Below are positions 26,514 to 40,100 of a DNA stretch of 64,000 bases, piece after piece. Position 1 is the stretch's first letter. Each line of letters starts with the position of its first letter. The DNA comes from Dipetalonema caudispina (taxonomy: Eukaryota; Nematoda; Chromadorea; Rhabditida; Onchocercidae). A program made the translations under genes and the position numbers. The stretch lies in the NCBI GenBank assembly GCA_013365325.1, contig JABVXV010000260.1, forward strand, positions 25,228-89,227, written 5' to 3'. Below the pieces are notes generated by a model, which was not told where the DNA came from, searched no databases, and saw only the letters and a list, made by a program, of their open reading frames with translations.

Positions 26514-27970
26514 GTATGTTAATTTCCAAATGCATATATATTCATCAAAATAACTGCGTATTTTGTTTAGGGTCGTTTATGGTATTCTACTTTTTTGAAG
26601 ATAAACAACGGGCCAAAAGAAGTTGGTGAATTTTGCGAATAAATGCAAATTAGGCATCCTATTACATAGACTACACTTACTGTAATTAGCAGATTTATTA
26701 CTCTTGCCGGGTAGATTTTATTTTATCACTATTTAGTATATAGGAAAAGTCGTAGGACTGTGATGGAAGATATTTATTTTGGTAATGCTTCGTTTATAGG
26801 TAGTTTCAGTGCATTACCATTAAGTGTGAATTCGTTCAAGTTTCAGTAAATTTAGTTGCACCTAATAAAAGTGCAATTAATTCTATTTGAAATGGAGTAA
26901 TGCTTTAAAGGGTTCAGTGATCTCTAAAAAATTGTTTATGATGGGTCAACTTTTTTTGCAGTAGCGTAAATGAGTGACCAATAGGTATGACGGATTTTAC
27001 TGTTTGAGATACTATTGTTACAAATTAATAATTTCCATCTTTTAATGGATATTTTTTTCAGTTATCAAGCAGCAGCGATCGTTTACGGTAAGTCCTTTAA
27101 ATTACTTTTAAGCTTATCAATTTATTTTACGAGAATTTATTTGGACTGAATGATTTGTTATCATGTAAATAAAAGTAAAAATGAAACTAGCAGGATTGCA
27201 TTGTTGAAGTTATATTTTGAACAAAATTATTTGTATTCCATTTTATTGTTTCAAGTGGTAATTTTGCTATATGCTAGTTACTTTTGTATCTATAATTTAT
27301 TATGTTAAGTGTGAAAGTTCATAATTGGTTCCATTAAATAATCATTCTCTCATGTACTTCAGTTTTTTTGATACTTGAACAGTTGCTTTCAATAAATAAA
27401 AAATTCTGTCATATTACTGGTTATGTTTATTGTAGTTCTTTTTCTCGGTTTTTTATTAATTTCCTATTTTTCTTTTTATTTTTCATCTTCATTAATGGAG
27501 AGATATAATTGTTTGTGTTTTTGTTTTCAAAAAATGGAAATTATCTTGTTTCGAACATGTACAAACCAATATGTTAATTCAATTATCAGTAACTAATCAT
27601 CGGGATGAATTTTGGTAAACGCGGAACGGTTTGAATTTTGACATCATGAACTGTTTTTGAAAAAAGCTAATGTTCCTCCATATTAACCATGCAATCATAC
27701 CTGTATTGCACAAAATGACTGAATGGTAAGCATACTGGTAAAATATAGAATATTTTGTGAAAGATAAGAACATCTCCCGGGAACATTGATAAACACATGA
27801 GAATTTTAAGACATTATACATTGAAGTATCTTGAAGATTTTTTTAGACAACTTCAGTGATATTTGTCAAATTTCGGATATCGTTGCGAAACTTTGTTTGG
27901 ATATAGTAATACCATAGATTTTGTATGGATTTTTATTTTCATGATTTCAGATTGAATATACCCTATACCT
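26514..27970. other. SWS1 3' region and TOP3 leader
   Basis: About 1.46 kb. It holds the unresolved 3' end of the SWS1-like gene. A short stretch near 27081-27106 is flanked by an excellent TTTTTTTCAG acceptor and a GTAAGT donor and looks like a mini-exon, though its frame does not settle its owner. A TTTCAG acceptor about 20 bases before the TOP3 ATG is probably a leader-splicing site. Confidence 0.45.
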
Positions 27971-30900
27971 ATGCGTGCTTTATTTGTAGCTGAAAAAAAT
28001 GATGCAGCTAAGAGCATTGCAGCAATATTATCACGTGGTACTTCAACACGACGTGATGGTCGTAGTCGTTTCAATAAAATTTATCAGTTTACTGCTAATA
28101 TAGGGCGTAAGTTATTTTTGATTTTGTAATCAATTTATAGCTATTGTTGCGTACGTTACATTTAATTGTTAATATATGTCGTATTTAGTGATATAATAGT
28201 TTTTTTAAAAAACATACGAGAAATAGGTAAATAACTCATGGTTACATAATGGTATATTTCAAATTTCATATGCAAATCATCTTTTCATTCTCTGAATTTT
28301 ATAGATAATTTGAAGTATATAGACATTACAAAAAACAGTTATATGAAAAACACCCGAAAATTTTTCTAAGGAAATAAATATACAAAATCAAGAAATAGTA
28401 AATATTAAATTAATATTAAAATACATAATCAATTCAGAAAACGCAGGTTGTCATGTTGCGATGACAAGTGTTTCTGGCCATTTGCTTCAACATGAATTTC
28501 CAATATCTTTCAAAAATTGGTCTGAAACTCCGATCAAGATGCTATTCGATGTAAATATCCAGAAAAATACTATCCCGGGAATGGAAGATGTTAAGGCTAC
28601 ATTAGTCGAAGAAATACGAAAATCTGATGCAAGTTTTAAATATGTTTAAGAGGAACTGTTTTTTTTTTTCTTCATGCTTTTTATTGATCCTGATATTGCC
28701 CTAAAGTATGTGTTTAGTTGGAGGTCGTTTGTTTTCTTAATTTTAATGATCGATTGAAGTAATTTCTAATTGAAGAAGTGGAATACTGCTTGAAAATGTA
28801 AGGGTACTTGTCTTTTAATCCAAATTTCAAAATGTTTTATGTTAGTTGCTTTCATTACTTTAGTTGCTAGTCATATGGACTGATTGTGATCGAGAAGGTG
28901 AAGCTATTGGAGCTGAAGTCGTTTCTGTATGTACTCAGGTTAACCGTAACTTAGATGTCTATCGGGCTCGATTTTCTGAAATTACAAATACAGCTGTTCA
29001 TCGTGCAATGAATAATTTGGTTAGATTGGATCAACGGTTGGTAGATGCTGTTGAATGTCGGTTCGTTGTTTTTAATTTGTTCCAGATATGAGTTTCTTTA
29101 CTTCTGCTGACTTGTTCTCGTTAGAATTTGTTCCGATTCATTTCAGTTCAGAATTGGATTTACGAATTGGTGCAGCATTTACGCGGCTGCAAACACTTCA
29201 TTTAAGGTCTCTTTTTTTATTTCTGTTGCACTGATGCTGATTTGGCTGTTTGTAGTGATTATATTTAAATACCATAATTTCGACAAGTTCTAGGAATAAT
29301 TTCGCCAATATATTTCGGGATAAGAATATCGTCAGTTATGGTTCATGTCAATTTCCAACATTGGGATTTATTGTGGAGCGTTATCAAGCCATCAAGGAAT
29401 TCATTTCGGAAACATTTTGGAAGATTTCTATGAAACATAAGCGAGATGATATTATGGTTGAATTTGTTTGGGATCGTCAAAGGCTTTTTGATCGTGACGT
29501 TGTCCAAGTAAGTGGGAAAGTCCCGTTCTGTGTTTTGCATACCGACAGCGGAAAATGAATTTCATTTCCTGTAATTAAGCTGATCTGTCTTCACGCAAAT
29601 TGCAAGTTTGACTTTTTTAAACGATAAAGGTTGAAACTCATTTGCATATCTCAATGATATGTGATGTTTAGGTGCTTCTAGACGATTGTGAGGAAGCAGG
29701 AGAAGCTCGAGTTTTATCGGTAATAAGGAAGCCGAAGAGCAAATGGAGGCCTGTTGCACTTGACACTGTTGAACTTGAGAAATTAGCTGTTCGAAAGTTA
29801 AAATTCAGCGCCAAAGAGACAATGGTTGTGGCTGAACGATTATATAATAAAGGTATTTCATATTTTCTATTCTCTAATTTCCTAAGGTGATTATCTTGAT
29901 TTTCTGAAATATTGTCGTGCATTTTTATCAATAGAAGTTACTTTTATAGGTTATATATCATATCCACGTACAGAAACAAATAAGTTTCCGAAAGATATGG
30001 ATTTGAATATTTACGTACAACAACAAACGGTAAGCGGAGAATGGGGAGATTTTGCGCAAGAGGTCAGTTCTAAGTTGTTCCGCAATTTATCTTCCAAAAA
30101 GGTGTAATGGAAGTTCATGGTACATCTGCATCCTTCAGGATTATTTCTTCATCATTACGCTTATAACGTGAAATGCGCAGATATGTTTTTAAGGAATATT
30201 CGTGTTTATTAACAGCACCACATTGTTACATATATCCACGACCTGAGGGTCCTTCTCAGTGCAAGTCTGATTTTATTGCATAATGAAGATGCTATATATG
30301 TCGCGCGTTATTAATGTTTTGATAATATTGAAGGAGAATATCTCTCAAGGATGTACATTTTTATGTTACATTGTTAGGAGGTACGGTCTTAAGTATAATT
30401 TCGTAGGCGAGTGTGATTTTCATAGCAGCAATTCCAACGGTTTTTATTCAAAAGTCGATAACCACTGATTTTTTTTTGTAGATTGTTACACGTGGACTGA
30501 ATCCAAGAGATGGTTCAAAAACGGATGAAGCGCATCCTCCGATTCATCCATTAAAATTTGCTACAGCAAATGAATTGATCGGACTGGAATGGTCGTTGTA
30601 CGAATTCATCGTACGACATTTTCTTGCTTGCCTTTCTATCGATGCAAAAGGACAGGAAACTAAAGTTCAGGTAGACTATGCTATAGTTGTATCGTCCAGT
30701 CAGTATTATTCCTTATACTTCTGAATATTTCAAGCTTTTCCTCCAATTTAGGTTTGTGTGGGCAACGAAAATTTTACAGCGTCAGGGCTTATAGTTGAAG
30801 ATTATGGCTATCTAAATGTTTATAAGTATGACAAATGGGGCGATAAAATTCTTCCTTCTTATCGCGAAAATGAAATGATCACCGACCATCAGTTGCAAAT

Positions 30901-32838
30901 AACGGAAGGACAAACGCAACCACCTCAGTTGCTTAATGAAGGTACTATTGCATATGCCTTCGATCATTGTCCTGTATTTTTTCTCACAAAAAATTAAATT
31001 ATTCAAGTTAAAGGAATTTGAATTTAGCATGCTGTATATTGCAATAATTTCAAATTCTCACGAAACATGAATTTTACAAGAAGCAAGAAATCTTAGAAGT
31101 GTTTCTTTACTATTCAAATTTTTCTTGTTGCAGCTGATTTGATTGCGTTGATGGACAAATACGGTATTGGTACGGATGCAACGCATGCGGAGCATATTGA
31201 AACAATTAAAACACGTCAATATGCTGCATTGAATAGCGATGGGCGTTTCGTTCCGGGCTATATTGGATTAGCACTTGTTGATGGATATGATCGGATGGGT
31301 TATGCTATGAGCAAACCTCATATGCGTGCTGATTTGGAGTCGCAACTGAAACTTATTTGTCTTGGACAAAGGTTAAAGTTCTTTTCTTGTTTTGTTTTGA
31401 TTTTCAGTTTATATTTTTCTCTAAGCATTCCAGACTTAGTAAATTTAATAAAAAGATTTATAGAAAATTATTGCTGGTATTGGTTTATTGACTGGAGACA
31501 TTATATGTTTTTGACTTTTTGATTTCAAATTTGGTAGTACGGGAAGATTTAATAGAATCAAGGGGGAGAAAAAAAGATTTTTCTGTGTATTCCTCTCTTT
31601 TCTCAAAATTTCAAACACAGTAATGTCCGGAAGATTTGAAGGAAGAATCTTTCAGGAATAGGGATGACGTACTAAAGGAACAGATTGCTAGATATCGGGC
31701 AATATTTGAACAAGCAGAGGATAAAGTCCAAATGCTGTCAAATGCCTTGCGTCAATATTTGAATCAACGTGAAAATCTCCCTACAACAACAGTATCGGAA
31801 AATCAGCAGAGGAATAACTTGCAACTACCAAATAACACGCGCGTTGCAACTGGTCGAGCTCCTTTAACACCGAGAAATAGTACTTCCACAAGACGCGGTA
31901 GAAGTGTTAAATCGGGAAGTCGTGGTGCTAGCCGATCGACTTCCAGAACGGTTACTAATGAGGAACAATTGGCAACAACCAATGCTAGTGACATTGAACT
32001 TCTTTCATGTATGTTTTTATTTCACTTGCAATTCCCTATATTAAGACTTTTAATTTATTTCTTAGTCAATCTTAGAGATACTCAATTTTAATTTTTGCTG
32101 CATTGGTGTAGTCGAACATTCTGTGAATTGATTTATTATTTGGCTCCTATTTTTAAATAGATTTTTTTGCTAATATGATCCACATGCATGTTACTGTTTG
32201 ATTTCCTAAGTTGTGGGAAATTTCTGAAATTTTTAATAGCCGGTAAATTATGCCAAATAGAACTCCTGTCATGCTTAATGCTGTCTGCGAAGCTTAGTGG
32301 TATATTCAAAACACTTCTGAATTTCATTTAGCCCTCTCCATACTGCATTCAAATAGTGGAACACGGGGTCGAACAAAGGCAACCACGAGCGCAGGTGGTG
32401 GTCGTGCTAGAGGTCGAGTTAGAGCTGTACAAGGACGACAGTGTTCATGTGGACAAGTAGCGAAACGTCTGATTGTTAAAAAGGAGGTAATTTATAAAAT
32501 TTTTATCATGTAAGTTAATAAAATATAGCAAGCAGGTCAATAATTCAAAGAAATTAGTTTCTGTTACCTAGATAAGAGCTTTACCAAACTCTGGAGTAGT
32601 AAAGCATTTTCAATCTTGGGGTGACATTTCTAATCATGGTGGTCTTGCTTTAATACCTATGATAAGGTTGAGGAAGAATCACTTCAACATTGCAACCCAT
32701 GAAATTGATATATATTCGATTACTTTGTAGGGTCCAAATCATGGTCGTGCCTTCTGGACATGTCCGAAAGGTCGAGATGATCCTCAGAAGTGTAAATATT
32801 TCGAATGGGACGGATCCAGGAATAATGAACCATCATAA
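27971..32838 (+). CDS. TOP3A: DNA topoisomerase III alpha
   Basis: Type IA topoisomerase; with BLM/RMI it dissolves double Holliday junctions. Exons: 27971-28106, 28447-28628, 28864-29060, 29147-29206, 29294-29507, 29672-29852, 29950-30062, 30482-30670, 30752-30941, 31134-31371, 31656-32008, 32332-32486, 32731-32838. All phases agree, giving 771 residues. The N-terminal Toprim domain has VAEKNDAAKSIA and the acidic metal motif TDCDREGE (about 112-118). The catalytic tyrosine is in GYISYPRTETN (about residue 328). ADLIALMDKYGIGTDATHAEH is the conserved core (21 residues; last H in the same exon). The C-terminus has one GRF-type zinc finger (CSCGQ, then GRAFWTCPKGRDDPQKCKYF). Compared with human TOP3A it lacks the CPQCN zinc ribbon, replaced by a Ser/Arg/Gly-rich linker. 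Intron 28629-28863 appears to use a GC donor. Confidence 0.97.
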
Positions 32839-34367
32839 AACTGCAATAATAACTTGTTGCACAAATTTAATCAATTATTTTATGGTTTTGTCTGTATGAT
32901 ATAAAATGCCTCTGTACATTTTAAGTGCTTCCGTTGATTCATACAAATTGAGTATCTCTTGTTTTATTGTTTTAATTCTTCTCTTGTTTAATTTGGTATG
33001 TTTATTGTTGATTATTCTTTTTTTGTAAAGAATGCTTCAAATTTATACTAAAACCATAAGAGTTAGCTTCCCGGTCACTAAGTTAAATATTTGCATGAAA
33101 TGGATTAGTGAGTATTTCGTAGAGAAATCTCGACTAGAAAAGCTTACACTATGTTTCATTTTAAAATTAATGTAAGTGATACTTACTATTCAACATTACA
33201 TTACATTTTAAAATGATGTAATATTACAATAGATTACGATCCATAGGATTAAATGAAACGTTAAACTGGCGGTGGATAGCTAAATTATGATTAAAGATAG
33301 ATTTGCAATGAAATAGTTCAGAAATTAAGGTCAAGTGAGAAAATAGCTATAAATTAGAGAGTGTCAACTTGTTATGTCAATTTATTTGCTAAAATTTAAT
33401 CTGCTTGTAATAGTGTAATTCATTGAAAACTATTTCAGTGTCCACATGTACTAGCAATATGGTTTGCAGAGCTGTTTCAAAAAGTAACAACGAGAACTGT
33501 TGGATCTCATACGATCTCATTAGCGATTAAACATCTTTCAACACATGTGCATGAATTTCATTGAGTTTTTTTTTTTTTTTTTTGAAATGCTTATTGAAGG
33601 AGTATTAGTATATTGAAAATCTTTTATCCATATGATTTAAGATTTGGTTAGATCCGAAACAGGATGAAAAGACATTTTCTAATTCTTTTATGTCTTTTGA
33701 TTTGAAGACTTTCCAAATATGATTTAGCGTACTGTTCGCAATTATTCAATCTTGAATTTACGGGATTGAATCCATAGCATCCTAGACATTTTAGTTCCCT
33801 TATCTGGCATTAATTTTCAATTATTATCGATAATTAATCATTAAATCTTCCCTTAACCTACTAGGGAAAAAAAAGAGAAACGTTTGTTGATATTTATGTT
33901 TTGTACATCTTGCCGCCTTTCTCTTTGCATTAAATGTTTTTTGGTTTATGCTGTAAAATAAAGGGTTAAGGTGTTGGATTATGTGCATTTTATTACAATA
34001 AAATACTTAACAAGTTGGAAGAATCTCATAAAATAACACAATTTATAACAAGTTACTCGTTAGGGATGGCATTATTTGAATAAAGTTCATGTAAAAGTTA
34101 TCATTACAAATGTTATGGCTACCATGGAAAAAAATTGAAAACAATAAAATTCTTAAATCAAAATGCGAAATAATTGGTAGACCTATTTTCTCATATGATT
34201 TTAAAATGAAGCTTCCGTTTCAAAATCACTGTACCCTTTCTAACCGGTCTCCATCAGCAGCTTTCATAACTTCGCTTTGAAGGTTTCAGTGTCTTATCAA
34301 TTTCCTCATAGTAGGTGAAATGTGCAAGTTAGGCTACAGTGTGTGAAAGAAATACTACATATTTATG
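32839..34367. other. Convergent 3' intergenic region
   Basis: About 1.5 kb between the stops of plus-strand TOP3 and the minus-strand citrate carrier. AT-rich, with a poly-T run near 33566-33583 and an AATAAA near 33957. No gene seen. Confidence 0.55.
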
Positions 34368-36256
34368 CTAGGTTTTCCAAAATTTGTTCGCATATTCCAT
34401 AATCGAGTCGTATACAGTAAATGTTAATGCGACATCGAGACAAACGCGACATAGTCGAGGTACGGTACCCTTGTAAAACCTAAAATAAGTGCGTTTAAAT
34501 GAAAATTTAGACCGCGTAATGAGGGAAAGAAAAGTTTGCTAGTATAATATGGCTAGAACAAACATGCAGCGCAGAGGTATACCTCCCACTTTTTATAAAC
34601 GACACAATATTATCATAAAAAGATGTGGTCAACAAAGCTTTACTTTAATGCAATCTCAAAATGCTTCTATGTGATGTGTACCCAATTTAGAAATATCTGT
34701 TACTCAAAATCAGGAAAATGTATGTTTTGAGTCATTTTAAAACAATTTTTTCGCATCAAATTAAAACTTACGCGAAGAATCCTTCATTTTTCAAAATCTG
34801 ATAAGCGCAGTTGATTGTATTCTTGTATTTTTTAGATTCTAAACCCTGCATTCGAGTTTTTACAACATCAATCGGCGTATTACCATAAACGGAACATGCA
34901 CCAGCAAATGCACCAAATGCTGCTGTAACTGGTTTACTGACCGTCTTCGAACTATCTCCTTCACGATACCTGTCATCAGTAATTCATCAATCGTTTGTTT
35001 GCAAACGTTTAGTATCATTACCAGGCATCAGGCATTAATAAATATGAACATTTCAATTCGAATAATTCGTTGTTTATGCAAATTTTAAAACAAACGTAAA
35101 ATTAAAGTGACGAAAGATGACAAACATTATTACCAATCTTTCAAAGTTTCCATCACAAAAAACCGAATTGCCTGGTTAGAACCTTGCTTTGCCATTGTAG
35201 CTGTAACACCTTGATATAACCCCTGCAATATACGTGTAATCTTTCCGATATGACTATTTCGAAGATTATATTGCAATAATGGACAATGATACATCACAAA
35301 TCGTATGAGAAAAAAATGATTACTGACCCGGAAGCCTTCAGTTTGCAGGATTGTCTTCAAACCACCGAAAAAACCTTTGAATTTTGGTTTAGCCAACTGC
35401 TGATCATGAATAAATTTCACTTTAATCGTTTCCATAGGTGTAACAGCAAATACCGCTTCCGAAAGGCCTGTGAAAATTTAATTGCTTTAATTTTGCTAAA
35501 ACTGAAAATTGGCTGCAAATTTTACTGGTGTTTGGTAGTTTGCATTTTTGCTCTGAAACCATTTCAATATCTGTTCAAACAAACATAGAGGTATTAATCA
35601 CATATCAATATTGATACTATTTGAGAAGATTTACAAATCTTTTACCTGCACCAAAACCACAAAACAATCTCCACATCGGTGTAAGATTACCATTCGAATC
35701 AACAGCATATCCCTTTAAAGTTTCAAATGTTCCAAACCTGAAAATGTAACCGCATAATTTCATTCCGATATTACTACCATACTAGTAGTTTTGAAGTATA
35801 GAAAGCAGCAAATTTAATCATACCTGAGGGCTGATTTTGGAATGGAACCATAGATTAATATGGACAACCCGCGATATAATCCTAAGAATCCGTTCGTTTG
35901 AACTGTTTTTTTAACACAATCTATTGGACCCTGAAACGATTAAAATTACAGCAACATCAATTTCTTATACGGAAATTTATCCAATAAAGGATTTCTACAA
36001 AAACTCTTACGATGAAATTCTAGAAAAAAAGACGGGCTGTCAAATATTGTAGCATACTTAGCAAGACGATCAAAAAGGAACTAACTTTATAAATTGGATG
36101 TGCTTGACGTTCATCTAATTGTAGCTGTGTTTTAACATATTCAGTTGGAAATGTGATACATACTTCGATACCACCAGTAAATCCACCGATAACAATACCC
36201 TTCAATGACTTATCCGTCGGTAAAAAACGTCGAATATCAGCAAACGACGACAACAT
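34368..36256 (-). CDS. SLC25A1: Mitochondrial tricarboxylate (citrate) carrier
   Basis: Inner-membrane carrier that exports citrate in exchange for malate, feeding cytosolic acetyl-CoA. Exons in coding order: 36086-36256, 35824-35930, 35646-35737, 35328-35467, 35134-35222, 34772-34969, 34368-34479. They join in frame to 302 residues, against 311 in human SLC25A1. The three carrier repeats carry [29 protein letters not shown] and [51 protein letters not shown] and [17 protein letters not shown] are diagnostic of the citrate carrier. The ATG at 36256 follows an ATTTAG acceptor by about 16 bases. It converges on TOP3. Confidence 0.95.
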
Positions 36257-37892
36257 TTGACTGTTTCCCGTGCTAAATGAATGGGAATATCTATTATTTT
36301 TGCAAATAATTGCATCGTCCTATTTTGTCTCTCCTTTGATATTTGTTAATTTGCATTTAAAATGCTTAAATATTTAATCTCAGAACTGAAATATTTCGCA
36401 AAATTTCTCAACATATCATCAACAGATAAACAAATTCATGTGGATAAACTTTAACTACTGAGAAATTGGAAACGAAATAATAACAAACTAAAATTTCTAT
36501 TTCAATTCCCCTAGTACAGTAACTAACTATTTGCCAACGTTAGTGCTATCGGTTGTTCTCATCCTCGCATCTGTTGTTAATTCGTCCTTTGAAGTTCTTA
36601 TTTATTTCCACAGAAATCGTTGCAATCCTGAAATTACTAAAAAAATTTAACATTTGAAAAGTATTTAATAAATTTTATCTAATGGAAAAAAAAAAAGAAA
36701 AACTATAATTATAACGAATTAATGGAAACATAAATGTTAATTCTGTCTCTAAGGCATTGATAAAAATATCGCAAAAAGTGATGAAAATGTAAAAGAATGT
36801 TAATAATTATCTATCTATCAAACATTAAAATAGCTTTTTCCACTTTTTTTTTTTTTCGTTGTACAAAAAAGATTGATAAGGAATGGATTAGTAATAAGGA
36901 AAAATAATTTACAATGGAAGAGATGGAGGTGAAAAAAAATGTGATAAATACTTTAAGCAACTATTTGATAAGCTAATTTTAGGCTAATATTCTGAAATTA
37001 AATGCAATGATAACAGCGGTTAGTATTACAACACATTTCTTCCAAAATCGTAAGGAATAGATAGAAAAATATTAGAAAGTTTACCATTAAATTTTGAACT
37101 TTTAATTTACTACAAAATATCTTTCATCCTATATTTCATTTCAATTTTTTCAATTACAAAAAAAAAAAAAGAGAAAAAAAAAAGAGAAAAAGAAGAACGA
37201 AAGAAGCAAATTAATGCTAACTATGAAATGTCAATAATTTTTAAACTCCTCACTTTTAAATTATTTAGATTTAGCTAATTAATTTCCTAGTTTTTGATTA
37301 ATGATATAATTAAACACATACCAAAATGTGGCAAATGATTGGAGAAGGAATAAAAATTCACAAAAATGCGCCACTTCTTCATCAATCACAATAGAAATTT
37401 AACAATGAGACTAAAATTTTAATTCAAAATAAATTATTTCCTTGGCCCATTTCGCTATAAATATCAGATTAATAATCATTCTTTATAAAATATTTCTCCA
37501 TCTCTTTCTTTCTTTTCCCGTTCTATTTCTCCCCTTCTTTTCCTCTCTGTCTTATATATTTTATTCTATCAGATCCGTTTTTCCTTTTTTTTTTTTTTTT
37601 TTAATTCGGAAAATACGTGGAAGGAAAATTCAAAAGTGACTAATTTTCTAATTCGATCGTTTTTTTTTTTTTGCATTTTGTTGTCTGTTTCACTTTTCAA
37701 TTAGTTAACAACATTAATGATTGAAATAAAATTTTGTAGTAAGTTGTAGTAATAATTGAAATTGAACTTAATAAATGCGAAATTATGTTGTTATCGTAAT
37801 TGCTGCAATTACTTTAAATGTAACTCCTCTAATTAAAAGGAAAAATGAACTTCTAATTAATTAGTTTTGCTTCTTCGGGATTAAATCGATGT

Positions 37893-38310
37893 CCATAGAT
37901 GATCATAAAAAGGTCAATAAAATAATAATAGCATTAATATTAACACTGTAATAAAAACATCCATCATTACTATCATCATAACTATACAGTACAGTCTATT
38001 ATACTGTAGTAACAATATAAACATAAATGCTTTTGTAAAAAAAAAAAAATATTTAAAAAAAAATTTCTATCACATAAAGATTAATATAATAGTAAGAATC
38101 CATAGATGATCATAAAAAGTCAATAATATAATAATAGCATTAATATTAATACTGTAATAAAAACATCCATCATTACTATCATCATAACTATACAGTCTAC
38201 CATACTGTAGTACAGTCTATCATGCTGTAATAACAACATAAACATAAATACTTTTGTAAAAAAATATTAAAAAAAAAAATTTCTACCACATAAAGATTAA
38301 TATCATAGTA
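37893..38310. repeat. 207-bp imperfect tandem duplication
   Basis: Copy 1 starts at 37893 and copy 2 at 38100, both with CCATAGATGATCATAAAAAG. They share ACATCCATCATTACTATCAT, the ACTGTA-containing block, the A-run and ACATAAAGATTAATAT. Copy 2 has a small internal expansion of the ACAGTCTA element. Non-coding. Confidence 0.9.
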
Positions 38311-39689
38311 AGAAAATATAAAAAAATTATAAAATTAAACATTACTAAAAAATAAATTTCTACTTTTATTATTACCGTAATAATAGCACTACTGTATTAT
38401 ATATAATAAACATATAAAATGTTAGTATTATCATACGGTATAACATATAACATAATAAAAAAGTGCAAATTTTAGTTTTAAAATACATCTATTTTAATTT
38501 TACTTATTACACATTCATTTGTTTACTTTTTACACCCATTTGTTTGTTTATTTTTTTGCTTCATTTAATTCAATAACAAATTAATGAATGAAAATGAATT
38601 CAATTTACATTTATTGCTATTATTATACACACAATACGAATATTGCTAATAATATGTACCATTGGAAATATATGAAAAAAATGTCGAACATAAGGTAAGA
38701 AATATTGAAGATAAGGAAAAATTTTTTTGTTTTAATTTCATTAAATTCCCTCTTCCTGCGATAGAAATAATTGAAATAACGCTAAAAATTGATTAGGAGT
38801 GTTAAGCATCTTGTAAAAAATGAATTAAAAAAATTAATTAATAATCAAAAGTACTTTGATTAAATTATTCATATCAATGATATGTTTAAGTGAGAAATTC
38901 TAAAAATGTTTGGGTAGAAGAGAAATAGATCAAAGAAATGGGAGTGATTTAGAATGAAATAAGAAAGAAGCAATAAATCAAATTGAAAAGAATATTTAAT
39001 TGTTTAAAAATATATGGAATGAAACGTATATATAGCACTTTCAAATGTTACATTTTCATTGTGAACAATTTCTAAATGGCAATCAAAAGTCTGATTGAAA
39101 TTTTTTTTTTTACTTTTAATTAAAATTAATTCGAGCATTTTCAAAACAAAGTAAATGAATGAACGGATAAATAAGCATTAACAAATAGGTGAAACAACAA
39201 TAGCAAATAATTTCATTGACTATGAAATTTTGAAATTATTTTAAACAAAATAATCTCTGAGTTTTCCACTTAATCGATTTGCGCAAATGTTACGATTGAC
39301 TTAATCAAATGGTTAGTTAAAATTTTTTTTTGTTAGTATTTCAGTTATAAATTAAATCAATGACATTATCAGTTAATCTTTGACTTTTCATTTCTTACGT
39401 CAAATACGTCATCTTGACTTATTTACCATAAATTGTATCTTACGTAATGATACATAGCATTACTGTTCAATGTTATATATTATTTTCATCTGTTATTCAT
39501 ATTATTTTACTATTACAATACAATTTGTATTTGTTAATTTTAATTAATATATCAAAGTATGACTTTTATTTTTTTTTTTAAATTTCACTTTTTTAATATC
39601 ACTTTATTTAAATTCACTTTTGCTTGTCGTAAAATTGCGGTAAGTGCTAAAATGTACATATGTATTTGTATGTGTGTATGTGTGTATGC

Positions 39690-39724
<35 letters not shown>
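39690..39724. repeat. (GT)n microsatellite
   Basis: A pure GT array follows a degenerate GTAT/GTGT lead from about 39660. It lies in the intergenic region. Confidence 0.9.
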
Positions 39725-39727
<3 letters not shown>

Positions 39728-39933
39728 TTGAAACTTATTGACTCCATCGATAGTGGTTGACAAGCAATGACAACGATGAGTTTTGGGTTACGTTTTGTAT
39801 CGTTGTTATCGTTGACGTAGTAGTTAATGTTGTACTACTGATAATGTCATTTTGAACAACAACGGTTAACAGTGTCGAATGTATTGATATTATTTGCTGT
39901 TGTCATTGTATATCAGTCAATTCACAATCTACC

Positions 39934-39967
<34 letters not shown>

Positions 39968-39998
39968 TTAATCTGTCCACATTTATTCCATTTTTCTC

Positions 39999-40100
39999 CA
40001 CCTTCTTCTTCTTCCTCCTCCTCCTCCTCCTCCGCTTTTTCCTCCTCTTCCTCCTCTTCCTTCTCCTCCTCCTCTTCTTCCTCTTTCTTCTTCTTCCTTA
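39999..40100. repeat. TCC/TTC pyrimidine tract
   Basis: About 100 bases of almost pure C/T in imperfect TCC and TTC triplets, followed by an ATC array near 40168-40197. It creates a spurious poly-Ser frame. Confidence 0.85.

Noticed and set aside
26571..26640. Possible 3' exon of the SWS1-like gene after TTGTTTAG
   Set aside because: It is in phase and ends in a stop, but gives GSFMVFYFFEDKQRAKRSW without the expected Cys-x-His, so it may be a chance frame.
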